This document shows, one piece after another, positions 14,908-20,623 of a stretch of DNA of 20,623 nt. The DNA is taken from the NCBI GenBank assembly GCA_945916025.1, contig CAMEGD010000016.1, positions 1 to 20,623 of the forward strand, in the 5' to 3' direction. The stretch is from an uncultured Clostridia bacterium. GTDB taxonomy: Bacteria > Bacillota > Clostridia > Tissierellales > Peptoniphilaceae. The notes under the pieces were generated by a model that saw nothing but the letters and a program-made list of their open reading frames with translations, did not search any database and was not told the DNA's origin. The first letter of the stretch is position 1. Every line of letters starts with the position of its first letter. The translations under genes were made by a program, and so were the position numbers.

Positions 14908-15816
14908 ATGGTAAAAAATAAAAAATCAAATAACAAATTCGTAAAATTAGCCCTTAAACTAATAGATAAAAATAAAGAGTACAACCTTTCAGAAAAAAGT
15001 GCAGTGGTGGTTTATTATATTTTGCTTTCAGTTGGTCCCTTTTTAGTCCTTGGTCTTACTCTAATGACTAACTTCTTATCTAGCCATGTGGACAAGGTTG
15101 TAGAAGTGGCTACTAATCTCTATGCAGATGCTGCTATTATTATAAATCCCATAGTTGATTACTTACACTCATCAAATAGCCAAACCTTTGCTATTGTAGG
15201 TTTAGTCACTGCCTTATTTTCATCTTCAAAGGCTGCAAAAAACATAATGAATTCATTTAATGACATCTTTAGGTTAAAAAAAGAAGGGGGATTAAAGAGC
15301 TTTATATTAAATAACATATATTCAATGATCTTAACCCTGGCCCTTATGATTTCCTTAATTACTTTTTTTGTACTATTTGTAACGGGAGATCCAATAGCTT
15401 CTATTATAAATTTTGTTACAGGCTTTAACTTGTCTGAATTTGCCCTATGGAATTTCTTAAGGAACTTTATACCTATTGCTTATCTCTTCATATTTGCAAC
15501 TAGTCTTTTTATGGTTTTGTCAAAGTTTGGAAATGGTGCTACCTTTAGTATAAAAGAAGCTGCAATTGGTGGTGGCTTTGTTACAATAGGTTGGATTTTA
15601 GGGTCCTTGTTGTTTACCTTTTACATTAATAACTTTAATAACAATAACGCCGTTTATGGAGTCCTAGGGTCAATAATGATAATTATGATTTGGTTTTATA
15701 TTCTAATGTATACACTTTTGTTAGGGGCTGCCCTTATAGATGCCTATATGGAAGTTGAGGAGGAAAAAAGAATCTATGATTTGCAAAGACCCTTTAAAGT
15801 AAAGGGAATACAATAG
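14908..15816 (+). CDS. YihY/virulence factor BrkB family membrane protein
   Basis: This 302-residue protein has six hydrophobic segments, matching the YihY/BrkB family (older databases wrongly call it ribonuclease BN). Family traits are SAVVVYYILLSVGPF (near 28-42), SSSKAAKNIMNSFNDIF and the C-terminal YGVLGSIMIIMIWFYILMYT helix. The molecular function is unresolved and an envelope role or transport is suggested. The frame could begin at TTG 14860, but ATG 14908 has an AGGTG-type SD and fits the family N-terminus. It points away from yybS. The mobile element begins right after its stop codon, so the gene is the left neighbour of the insertion and appears intact. Confidence 0.88.
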   Translation: MVKNKKSNNKFVKLALKLIDKNKEYNLSEKSAVVVYYILLSVGPFLVLGLTLMTNFLSSHVDKVVEVATNLYADAAIIINPIVDYLHSSNSQTFAIVGLVTALFSSSKAAKNIMNSFNDIFRLKKEGGLKSFILNNIYSMILTLALMISLITFFVLFVTGDPIASIINFVTGFNLSEFALWNFLRNFIPIAYLFIFATSLFMVLSKFGNGATFSIKEAAIGGGFVTIGWILGSLLFTFYINNFNNNNAVYGVLGSIMIIMIWFYILMYTLLLGAALIDAYMEVEEEKRIYDLQRPFKVKGIQ

Positions 15817-15873
15817 AGACAAAAAAATGACCCTTAAGGGGCTCTTAATTAGGGATTTATTTCCTTAAAATTT

Positions 15874-15910
15874 AATCGGCATGAAGGTATTAACCTTTGT
15901 GCCGATTTTT
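15874..15910 (+). terminator. Terminator at the yihY / mobile element junction
   Basis: AATCGGCA and TGCCGATT (15874-15881, 15900-15907) pair over 8 bp, with an inner AAGGT/ACCTT helix, and are followed by a T-run on the plus strand. It terminates yihY and, because it overlaps the recombinase stop region, may also act on the opposite strand. A separate 10-bp palindrome CCCTTAAGGG lies at 15831-15840. Confidence 0.85.
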
Positions 15911-17546
15911 AAATGTCAATTTTACCTATAAAGTTCCAATAAATCCAAATGGTTTGTTTCTTTAAATTTGTACCTGGAACTTTTTCCGATTGTTCTACAT
16001 AAATCTTATCTACAAAAGTTCTAATTATTTCTGGATCAAGTTCCTTAATATCCGTGTACTTTCTAACAAGTTTTAGGAATGATTCCACATTAAGTTCTTC
16101 CTCTTGTGATTTTGTAATAGTTTCTTCAAGTTCAGCTATTCTTTTTTGAAGTAGATTTTCTTCTTCATCATAAGCTTTAGCCATTTTCTCAAATCGTTGG
16201 TCAGATATTTTACCTTCCAAGTTATCTTCATAGAGGTTTTGGACAATAGAGTCAAGTTTTTCAATTCTGTTTTTAGAATCGTCTAGTTCCTTTTTCTGAT
16301 TTCTTAATACTTGATTTAACTCGCTGGTTTTCTTCTTCAAAACTAAATCTACAAATTCTTGCTCATGGTTTTTTGCAAATGCTGTAACTTTCCTAATTTC
16401 CCTAAGAAGAATTTCTTCAACTTGAATATTCTTAATTTGGTGTGAAGTACATTTGCCTTTTTCCTTTCTATAGGATGCACATACGAAGTATTCTTTATCA
16501 TGAGACCAGCCTTTACCTCTTACTTGATACAATTTTGCCCCACAGTCTGCGCAGTAGAGCATACCAGATAGGGCAGGCATTTCTCCTAAGCTGTTACGAA
16601 CTCGTCTTGTTTTTCTTATCCTTTTTACAATATCAAAGGTTTCTTCATCAATAATCGGCTCATGAACATTATCAAATATTGCCCATTCAGACCTTGGATT
16701 GTCTACACTTTTCTTAGTCTTGTAGGATTTTCTCTTTGTTCTAAAGTTTATGACCTTTCCTAGATATTCCTCTCTATCTAAAATAGTAGATATTGTAGCA
16801 GTATTCCAATTACATTCCTCTTCTGGAGTGTCAACAGGGAAATTGAGTCCTATAGACTTAAAGTGTTCAGCAGGAGTTGGAATTTTTCTAGTCTTTAGTT
16901 CACTTGCAATTTGACTTGGACCATATCCTTTAATACAAAGGTTAAAAATTAGCTTTACAGTTTCAGCCGCAACCTCATCAACTATCCACTTATTTTTGTC
17001 TTCCTTATCCTTTAAATAACCATAAGGAGGATTAGTTGTCAGTGGTTTTCCACTTTGACCCTTTGCCTTAAAAACAGCCTTTATCTTTTTGCTTGTGTCC
17101 TTAGCATAGAACTCGTTGAAGATATTAATAAAAGGTGTAAGGTCGTTTTCTACTTGGTTATTTGAATCCACACCATTGTTAATAGCAATGAATCGTATAT
17201 CATTATCTGGGAATAAGACTTCCGTATAAAATCCTACCTTTAGATAATCCCTACCAAGTCTACTCATATCTTTTACAATAATATTTTCAACTTTTCCATC
17301 TTCAATTAAGCTATTTAGTTTATTCCAAGAGGGTCTATCAAAGTTCGTTCCTGAATAACCATCATCCACAAAGAACTCTAAGTTTTTAAATCCCATATCC
17401 AGAGCATATTTTTCTAATATGTCCTTTTGATTTCTTATTGAATTACTTTCGCCTTGAAGTTCATCATCTCTTGAAAGCCTACAGTATAATGCTGTAATCT
17501 TTTCAGTATCTGAAAAGTAAGAAGACTGTCTATTTAATTGTTCCAT
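15909..17546 (-). CDS. Large serine recombinase (Tn4451 TnpX-like)
   Basis: This 545-residue large serine recombinase cuts and rejoins DNA to excise and integrate the element. The resolvase domain (17-165) has the catalytic motif YCRLSRDDE with S25 and the second motif KDMSRLGRDYLKVG (92-105). A recombinase domain follows (about 175-320). A zinc ribbon comes next (C332, C335, C356, C366), then a coiled-coil (about 395-475) and a C-terminal DNA-binding tail. YCRLSRDDELQGESNSI is typical of the TnpX/TndX group from clostridial mobilisable elements. At 545 residues it is shorter than TnpX (about 700), lacking part of the C-terminal tail. ATG 17546 is chosen over an upstream frame extension because AAAGGAGG precedes it by 5 bases. 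All key residues are present, so it may be active. Confidence 0.93.
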   Translation of the reverse strand: MEQLNRQSSYFSDTEKITALYCRLSRDDELQGESNSIRNQKDILEKYALDMGFKNLEFFVDDGYSGTNFDRPSWNKLNSLIEDGKVENIIVKDMSRLGRDYLKVGFYTEVLFPDNDIRFIAINNGVDSNNQVENDLTPFINIFNEFYAKDTSKKIKAVFKAKGQSGKPLTTNPPYGYLKDKEDKNKWIVDEVAAETVKLIFNLCIKGYGPSQIASELKTRKIPTPAEHFKSIGLNFPVDTPEEECNWNTATISTILDREEYLGKVINFRTKRKSYKTKKSVDNPRSEWAIFDNVHEPIIDEETFDIVKRIRKTRRVRNSLGEMPALSGMLYCADCGAKLYQVRGKGWSHDKEYFVCASYRKEKGKCTSHQIKNIQVEEILLREIRKVTAFAKNHEQEFVDLVLKKKTSELNQVLRNQKKELDDSKNRIEKLDSIVQNLYEDNLEGKISDQRFEKMAKAYDEEENLLQKRIAELEETITKSQEEELNVESFLKLVRKYTDIKELDPEIIRTFVDKIYVEQSEKVPGTNLKKQTIWIYWNFIGKIDI

Positions 17547-17618
17547 ATTTTCCTCCTTTCGGACAGCCTTCAAGTGGCAATTACATATTCCCGTACTTTT
17601 CAGACTATATCAAGTTAA

Positions 17619-17795
17619 TTAAGCTGATAAACTCGCTTTATTTAACTCATCTACATTATTTAAAATCAGATTTTTAATAATCTGCTCCACACTCTTTTTA
17701 GCATTTTCACTTTTCATAGAGTGAACTGTAAAGATCGTGCCAGATACTTCGATATTCTCCGACTTTTTAATCTCATTCTTTTTAGTTTCTACCAT
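17619..17795 (-). CDS. TnpW-like small transposon protein
   Basis: This protein of about 58 residues has a lysine-rich N-terminus and a core GTIFTVHSMKSENAKKSVEQ followed by IIKNLILNN. That fits the small 'transposon-encoded protein TnpW' family found next to TnpX-type recombinases, in which a G-T-x-Y/F-x-V strand is followed by an amphipathic helix. Its function is not known. The frame can start at ATG 17801, which overlaps the capsid stop (TAATG), or at ATG 17795, which has AAGGA at 8 bases. I chose the latter on SD spacing. It sits between the capsid and recombinase genes, 72 bases before the recombinase start, supporting a transposon link. Sequence similarity is by eye and short. Confidence 0.6.
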   Translation of the reverse strand: MVETKKNEIKKSENIEVSGTIFTVHSMKSENAKKSVEQIIKNLILNNVDELNKASLSA

Positions 17796-17800
17796 AGGCA

Positions 17801-18748
17801 TTATCCTTCAATGGCTAGAGTAAGGACTGAATCCTTATCCATTAGCTTGGCATCAAGATATTCTCTCATAATAAAGCCTTGGTGCTGTTTAAGAACAAAA
17901 ACTTCTTCCAATCTTTTTATGGTAGGATTTTGTCTTTCAATAATCCAGTAATTTGAAAAGTCACCTAAAGCTATTGGTTTTTTACCTGCATCGATATCTG
18001 GCATAAAGTTTGAGATTAGAATTTCTTTTCCCATGAAAGTGCCATCATATTGATTCCACAAGAAGTTACCTTGACTATCTTTTAAACTTTGAAGATAAAG
18101 GGCAGTTTTATCATTCATTATCCATTTTGCATTTTCTCTGTATTCGCTATCTAAAGAGAAGAATAGTTTTTTCATGTCATCAAGCTTTAGTTCTTTTGTA
18201 GCTGATAGGCATTTAATCCTTTCATCCACTAAGATTCCTAATGGTTCTCCATTACCAGATCCAGTGATAAAAGCTTTATCTTCAGCCTTGGCAAAATTAT
18301 GTGCAAAGGTATCTAGGATTATTTTTTCAATCTTAGTTTGAGGATTATTTAGAAAATCTTCGTGGATTGTAATTAAGTTAGATAATGTGTTGTATTCTAA
18401 ATTCACATCCACATCTTTCATTTCTAAGGCATCTGCAAATAGGTCATGTTCTCCTGCTTTTGTCCAAGTAGCAATTGATTTATTTGGGAAAGTTACAATA
18501 GAAGATGAATCTACATCATTTTTTAGAACTGTAGATTCTTTTCTTACTACGCTCTTTTCTGCAAGTTTTTCTCTAAAGTATTCTGTGCTTTCTGCATCCA
18601 TAAAAGGTGAGCCATCTTGGATAAGACCAAGAGCCTTAAAATCTGAATAAGATGATTCATCCTTGTTTCTTAAATAATTCCATAAATTAGTTTTATAGGA
18701 ATTAGCTGACAATATTTCGTTTCTTTTTGATTTTTCTTTAATTAACAT
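17801..18748 (-). CDS. HK97-fold phage major capsid protein
   Basis: This 315-residue protein has the pattern of HK97-type major capsid proteins. A short helical N-terminus (1-65) leads to an extended arm with KSVVRKESTVL. A-domain/P-domain hallmarks follow: a long spine helix, then EDKAFITGSGNGEPLGILV (156-174), WIMN (209-212), GKEILISNFMP (240-250), IALGDFSNYWIIER (259-272) and a C-terminal D-x-x-L-A strand. These proteins self-assemble into icosahedral shells. The N-terminal region is much shorter than the ~100-residue scaffolding delta domain of HK97 gp5, and no protease, portal or terminase gene is adjacent. ATG 18748 follows AAAGGAG by 6 bases. It lies downstream of a GC-rich structured segment and directly before the TnpW-like gene. 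Encapsulins share this fold and are an alternative role. Confidence 0.88.
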   Translation of the reverse strand: MLIKEKSKRNEILSANSYKTNLWNYLRNKDESSYSDFKALGLIQDGSPFMDAESTEYFREKLAEKSVVRKESTVLKNDVDSSSIVTFPNKSIATWTKAGEHDLFADALEMKDVDVNLEYNTLSNLITIHEDFLNNPQTKIEKIILDTFAHNFAKAEDKAFITGSGNGEPLGILVDERIKCLSATKELKLDDMKKLFFSLDSEYRENAKWIMNDKTALYLQSLKDSQGNFLWNQYDGTFMGKEILISNFMPDIDAGKKPIALGDFSNYWIIERQNPTIKRLEEVFVLKQHQGFIMREYLDAKLMDKDSVLTLAIEG

Positions 18749-18780
18749 AAATTTCTCCTTTGTATTTTTTGAATTATTCA

Positions 18781-18892
18781 GGGCATTAAAATAATTTTTT
18801 AATACCCCCTTTGAACCTGTCTTTTTGTGCGTAAGAGGGCGGCACCGTTGATAGGAAAAAGTCTCCTGAAGATTAGGATGCCCCCTGGGTCA
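18781..18892 (-). ncRNA. GC-rich structured leader before the capsid gene (candidate RNA element)
   Basis: On the minus strand this segment is clearly more GC-rich than its surroundings and can fold. GGCA(U)CC (18882-18876) pairs with GGUGCC (18846-18841), enclosing an AGGA/UCCU helix. Closer to the gene, GGGUAUUAAAA pairs with UUUUAAUGCCC (18807-18797 and 18791-18781), an 11-bp stem with a 5-base loop. No convincing protein is encoded, although one frame stays open into the capsid ATG. It could be a regulatory leader, a processed small RNA, a packaging signal, or the scar of a deletion between structural genes. Confidence 0.45.
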
Positions 18893-18896
18893 CAAA

Positions 18897-19109
18897 TTAT
18901 TTTTTACTCTCAATATATTCTTCGGCTTCTTTTAAAGAAGGGAAAAACATATTCTTAAATCTTCCATCAATTACAAGATAGGACTTGTCTCCTTTAGCAA
19001 GAATGATTTTATCCTTATCTTTATTAATTACATTTAGGACTTCATACTTTGTGTCCTTTAAGTCCACAGCTGTAAGTTTATCTTTTTTAAAAATATCTCC
19101 AATAATCAT
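18897..19109 (-). CDS. Unknown 70-residue element protein
   Basis: I do not recognise this family. The 70-residue product is small, charged and soluble, with alternating predicted strands (TKYEVLNVI, DKIILAKGDKSYLVIDG) and a C-terminal helix (SLKEAEEYIESKK), resembling a small beta-rich fold. The frame is open for 19 codons upstream, but ATG 19109 follows AAAGGAG by 5 bases. It is transcribed with the rest of the element, downstream of the repeat pair at 19132-19215 and upstream of the structured capsid leader. Roles as a regulator, inhibitor or capsid-associated protein are all open. Nothing in the sequence decides between them. Confidence 0.7.
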   Translation of the reverse strand: MIIGDIFKKDKLTAVDLKDTKYEVLNVINKDKDKIILAKGDKSYLVIDGRFKNMFFPSLKEAEEYIESKK

Positions 19110-19131
19110 TTCTACTCCTTTCAAAATATCT

Positions 19132-19215
19132 GGGGCAGTGTGGCAGGTGAAAACTAAGCTTCCCATAGAGAATAGAAGTTTTAAGTCCTATATATTTACC
19201 TGCCACATTGCCACC
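19132..19215. repeat. Inverted TGTGGCA-type repeat pair A
   Basis: The left arm (19134-19148, GGCAGTGTGGCAGGT) and right arm (19198-19212, ACCTGCCACATTGCC) are inverted copies matching at 14 of 15 positions, separated by 49 bases. They lie between the 133-residue and 70-residue genes. A second pair with the same arms and almost the same spacing is at 19700-19780. They could be iteron-like protein-binding sites, a large mRNA hairpin, or a replication origin. Confidence 0.75.
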
Positions 19216-19220
19216 TTTAT

Positions 19221-19622
19221 TTATAGACTAAAATTATTTTGCTTTAGAAACTCTACAACACTTTCTGTTCCTTTAAATGGAATAACTGTGTCTTGATTAT
19301 CCAGTGTGTAGTTGTATATTTTCTCTTTGACAACTTTTACAGGTGTCTTGTCCATCTTATGAAGAATAATCGTATCTCGCACCTTAAAGGCATTCTCCAA
19401 TAAGTCTTCAGTGACATTCTCATTGTTTCTGTAAAGGCACATATCCTTACAATATTCAGTTAAGTCTTTTAAGTCATTTATCTTGATTTCACTTTCATCT
19501 TTTTTAATGACATACCTATCATCTTTTTCTCTTTTTAATTCTGTAGATATTCCCTTTGGGGAAGTCACCACAATCTTATTTTTTAAAGTAAACTTTCTTT
19601 CTAAATCTTCTTTTGTAATCAT
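19221..19622 (-). CDS. Unknown 133-residue element protein
   Basis: This protein is not recognised. It has 133 residues, is highly charged (many Lys, Glu and Asp) and is predicted soluble, with no signal peptide or membrane segment. Strand-like stretches (KNKIVVTSP, RYVIKK, DTIILHKM, VIPFKGTESVVEFL) alternate with helices, and two cysteines lie in EYCKDMCLYR (about 57-66). ATG 19622 is preceded by AGGAGG. The gene lies exactly between two inverted repeat pairs (A and B), downstream of the primase gene, so it behaves like a repeat-bounded cassette. A role in element replication or control is plausible from position only. Confidence 0.72.
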   Translation of the reverse strand: MITKEDLERKFTLKNKIVVTSPKGISTELKREKDDRYVIKKDESEIKINDLKDLTEYCKDMCLYRNNENVTEDLLENAFKVRDTIILHKMDKTPVKVVKEKIYNYTLDNQDTVIPFKGTESVVEFLKQNNFSL

Positions 19623-19699
19623 TTATATTCCTCCTAATTTTCTAACTTCGCTTTAACTTCTAATTACACACAATCATAAGCACCACCTCCTTAAATGAG

Positions 19700-19780
19700 G
19701 GCAGGTGTGGCAGGTAAAAAAGTATTATCTATATAGATATAATATTTCCAAATTAAATTTTTCATCTGCCACATTGCCAC
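19700..19780. repeat. Inverted TGTGGCA-type repeat pair B
   Basis: The left arm GGCAGGTGTGGCAGGT (19700-19715) and right arm ATCTGCCACATTGCC (19764-19778) are inverted relatives of the pair A arms, again about 48 bases apart, while the spacer sequence differs from that of pair A. Each arm contains a tandem GTGGCA/GGCAGGT unit. The pair sits right after the primase-helicase stop codon, a common place for the origin of plasmid- or phage-like elements. A tiny SD-ATG-stop stretch within 19670-19690 is probably not a gene. Confidence 0.75.
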
Positions 19781-19785
19781 AGACT

Positions 19786-20623
19786 TTATAGAAATTCTGA
19801 AATTAACCTATAGCCTATTAGGACTGTGGTCTTGTGTTTTCCATCTTTAGGTCTTTTTCTTTTGATGGTAGCTTTCGACTCCAAAGACTGCTTAAAGGTC
19901 TTCATACTTTCAAGGTAGTATCCATTTTCTAAAGACCAAGACCTATACCTTTCGTAAACTTCAGAAGTTCTGACTTCATAATCCTTTCCTTCTTCTAAGC
20001 AATCTTCCATAAAGATAGCTATCTTATCTGAATCCTTTTGGTATTTTAAAGTTGCATCTTTTACAGAATCAGGAATAGTTAGTCCTTCTTTTTGTAAAAG
20101 TTTGTAGCCTTCAATAAGCCAGTTTAGGATTGCAGACTTTACTTCTTCTTTTGCAAATTCACTCTTTAATGTTTTGTCTTGTTCTTCTTCAGTAAAATGT
20201 TTATCAAAGGGAATAATGAGCATTCTTCCACTGGTAAATACTGTCACATCATTAACTATGGGTAGGTAGTTGGTGTTGATGTAGATTTTAAATTGAGGTT
20301 TAAAGTCAAAGGAGTTCTCATGAAGGAATCTTGCATTAATAGTGTCATTACCAGTAAGACTTTTAACTTGTGCAACATTTAAGGGTAGTCCCTTGCCTGG
20401 TTCTGGAATATTTACAAAGCGTACTCCTGCAAGTCTAGCTATTTCTTCACTGGGTCCAGAACTATTTACTTTGTTTTTTAGAGCAAGTGTCTCAGGTCTT
20501 GATGCACAGGCATAAGTCCCAAGAACTTTTAATATGGATTCACAAAGAGTTCCTTTACCATTTCTTGTAGTCATTCCATAGAGGATTGCCATGCACTCAT
20601 GCCTTGTATCTCCTGTAAGTCCA
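19786..20623 (-). CDS. Phage/plasmid primase-helicase (D5-like SF3), C-terminal part
   Basis: The frame runs out of the window at its 5' end. Upstream of the first in-window ATG (20592) it stays open to the edge and encodes GLTGDTRHEC, which belongs to the same conserved domain, so that ATG is not the real start. Visible are the helicase Walker A region LYGMTTRNGKGT, the segment FKPQFKIYINTNYLPIV, which carries the SF3 motif C, and a C-terminal winged-helix-like region ending in IGYRLISEFL. D5/P4-type proteins unwind and prime DNA for autonomous replication of phages, plasmids and satellites. At least 278 residues are present. Full-length relatives usually have 450-800. An N-terminal primase domain would lie outside the window. 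It is followed at once by repeat pair B. Confidence 0.9.
   Translation of the reverse strand, partial: GLTGDTRHECMAILYGMTTRNGKGTLCESILKVLGTYACASRPETLALKNKVNSSGPSEEIARLAGVRFVNIPEPGKGLPLNVAQVKSLTGNDTINARFLHENSFDFKPQFKIYINTNYLPIVNDVTVFTSGRMLIIPFDKHFTEEEQDKTLKSEFAKEEVKSAILNWLIEGYKLLQKEGLTIPDSVKDATLKYQKDSDKIAIFMEDCLEEGKDYEVRTSEVYERYRSWSLENGYYLESMKTFKQSLESKATIKRKRPKDGKHKTTVLIGYRLISEFL

Larger units (their letters stand above)
15817..20623 (-). mobile_element. Serine-recombinase element with lone HK97 capsid gene (partial)
   Basis: Five complete genes and one partial gene, all on the minus strand, form one end of an integrated element: D5-like primase-helicase, two unknown small proteins, HK97-type capsid protein, TnpW-like protein and large serine recombinase. 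The left end must lie between the yihY stop (15816) and the recombinase stop (15909). The right end is outside the window, so the attachment core cannot be defined by matching repeats. The combination of transposon-type recombination genes with one phage structural gene suggests a capsid-carrying satellite, a phage-transposon hybrid, or a decayed prophage. Confidence 0.75.

Noticed and set aside
18387..18650. 87-codon plus-strand frame opposite the capsid gene
   Set aside because: It is a shadow frame. All supported genes of the element lie on the minus strand.
19132..19780. CRISPR array made of the TGTGGCA repeats
   Set aside because: There are only two inverted pairs, in opposite orientation within each pair, with a whole gene between them and no cas gene. 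This does not fit an array.
20593..20623. ATG at 20592 as the true start of the primase-helicase
   Set aside because: The frame stays open to the window edge and the extra residues belong to the same conserved domain, so the gene starts outside the window.
15909..20623. Complete prophage
   Set aside because: Only one structural gene and a primase are present in 4.7 kb, and the recombinase and TnpW-like protein are transposon-type. The rest of the element is outside the window, so this cannot be fully excluded.

Overview
The window looks like a chromosomal segment of a low-GC, anaerobic Gram-positive bacterium. Intergenic regions are AT-rich, Shine-Dalgarno (SD) sites are strong AGGAGG types, and a T-box, a YybS-GdpP-L9-helicase block and a Tn4451-type large serine recombinase are all present. 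A Peptoniphilaceae member such as Anaerococcus is my best guess. That is inferred from gene content and protein style, not from a marker gene.

Layout. Positions 1-2,340 hold a DMT/EamA exporter, decayed intergenic DNA with a probable flavoprotein relic, and a hemerythrin-like protein. Positions 2,339-5,151 (minus strand) hold a polar amino acid ABC transporter operon (ATPase, permease, lipoprotein receptor). It is driven by a clear sigma-A promoter and controlled by a T-box leader. Positions 5,200-5,500 hold two truncated gene heads facing each other, which look like a deletion scar. Positions 5,550-6,980 hold a cold-shock protein with a hairpin-rich leader and an FMN reductase.

Positions 6,980-14,738 (minus strand) form one long housekeeping block: YybS-like membrane protein, GdpP cyclic-di-AMP phosphodiesterase, ribosomal protein L9, replicative helicase, a GNAT acetyltransferase, a DnaD-like protein, a DnaC/DnaI-like helicase loader, and RidA. 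The replicative helicase and its loading partners are therefore made together. Many genes overlap or abut, and five of the eight probably use GTG or TTG starts. A YihY-family membrane protein points the opposite way at 14,908-15,816.

From just after yihY to the right edge lies one end of a mobile element, read entirely on the minus strand. It encodes a phage/plasmid D5-like primase-helicase (5' end outside the window), two small unknown proteins, an HK97-fold phage major capsid protein, a TnpW-like small protein and a large serine recombinase. No terminase, portal, protease or tail gene lies between the primase and the recombinase. The element also carries two pairs of inverted TGTGGCA-type repeats bracketing one unknown gene, and a GC-rich, foldable segment directly before the capsid gene. 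This lone-capsid, serine-recombinase element is the strongest candidate for an undescribed system in the window.
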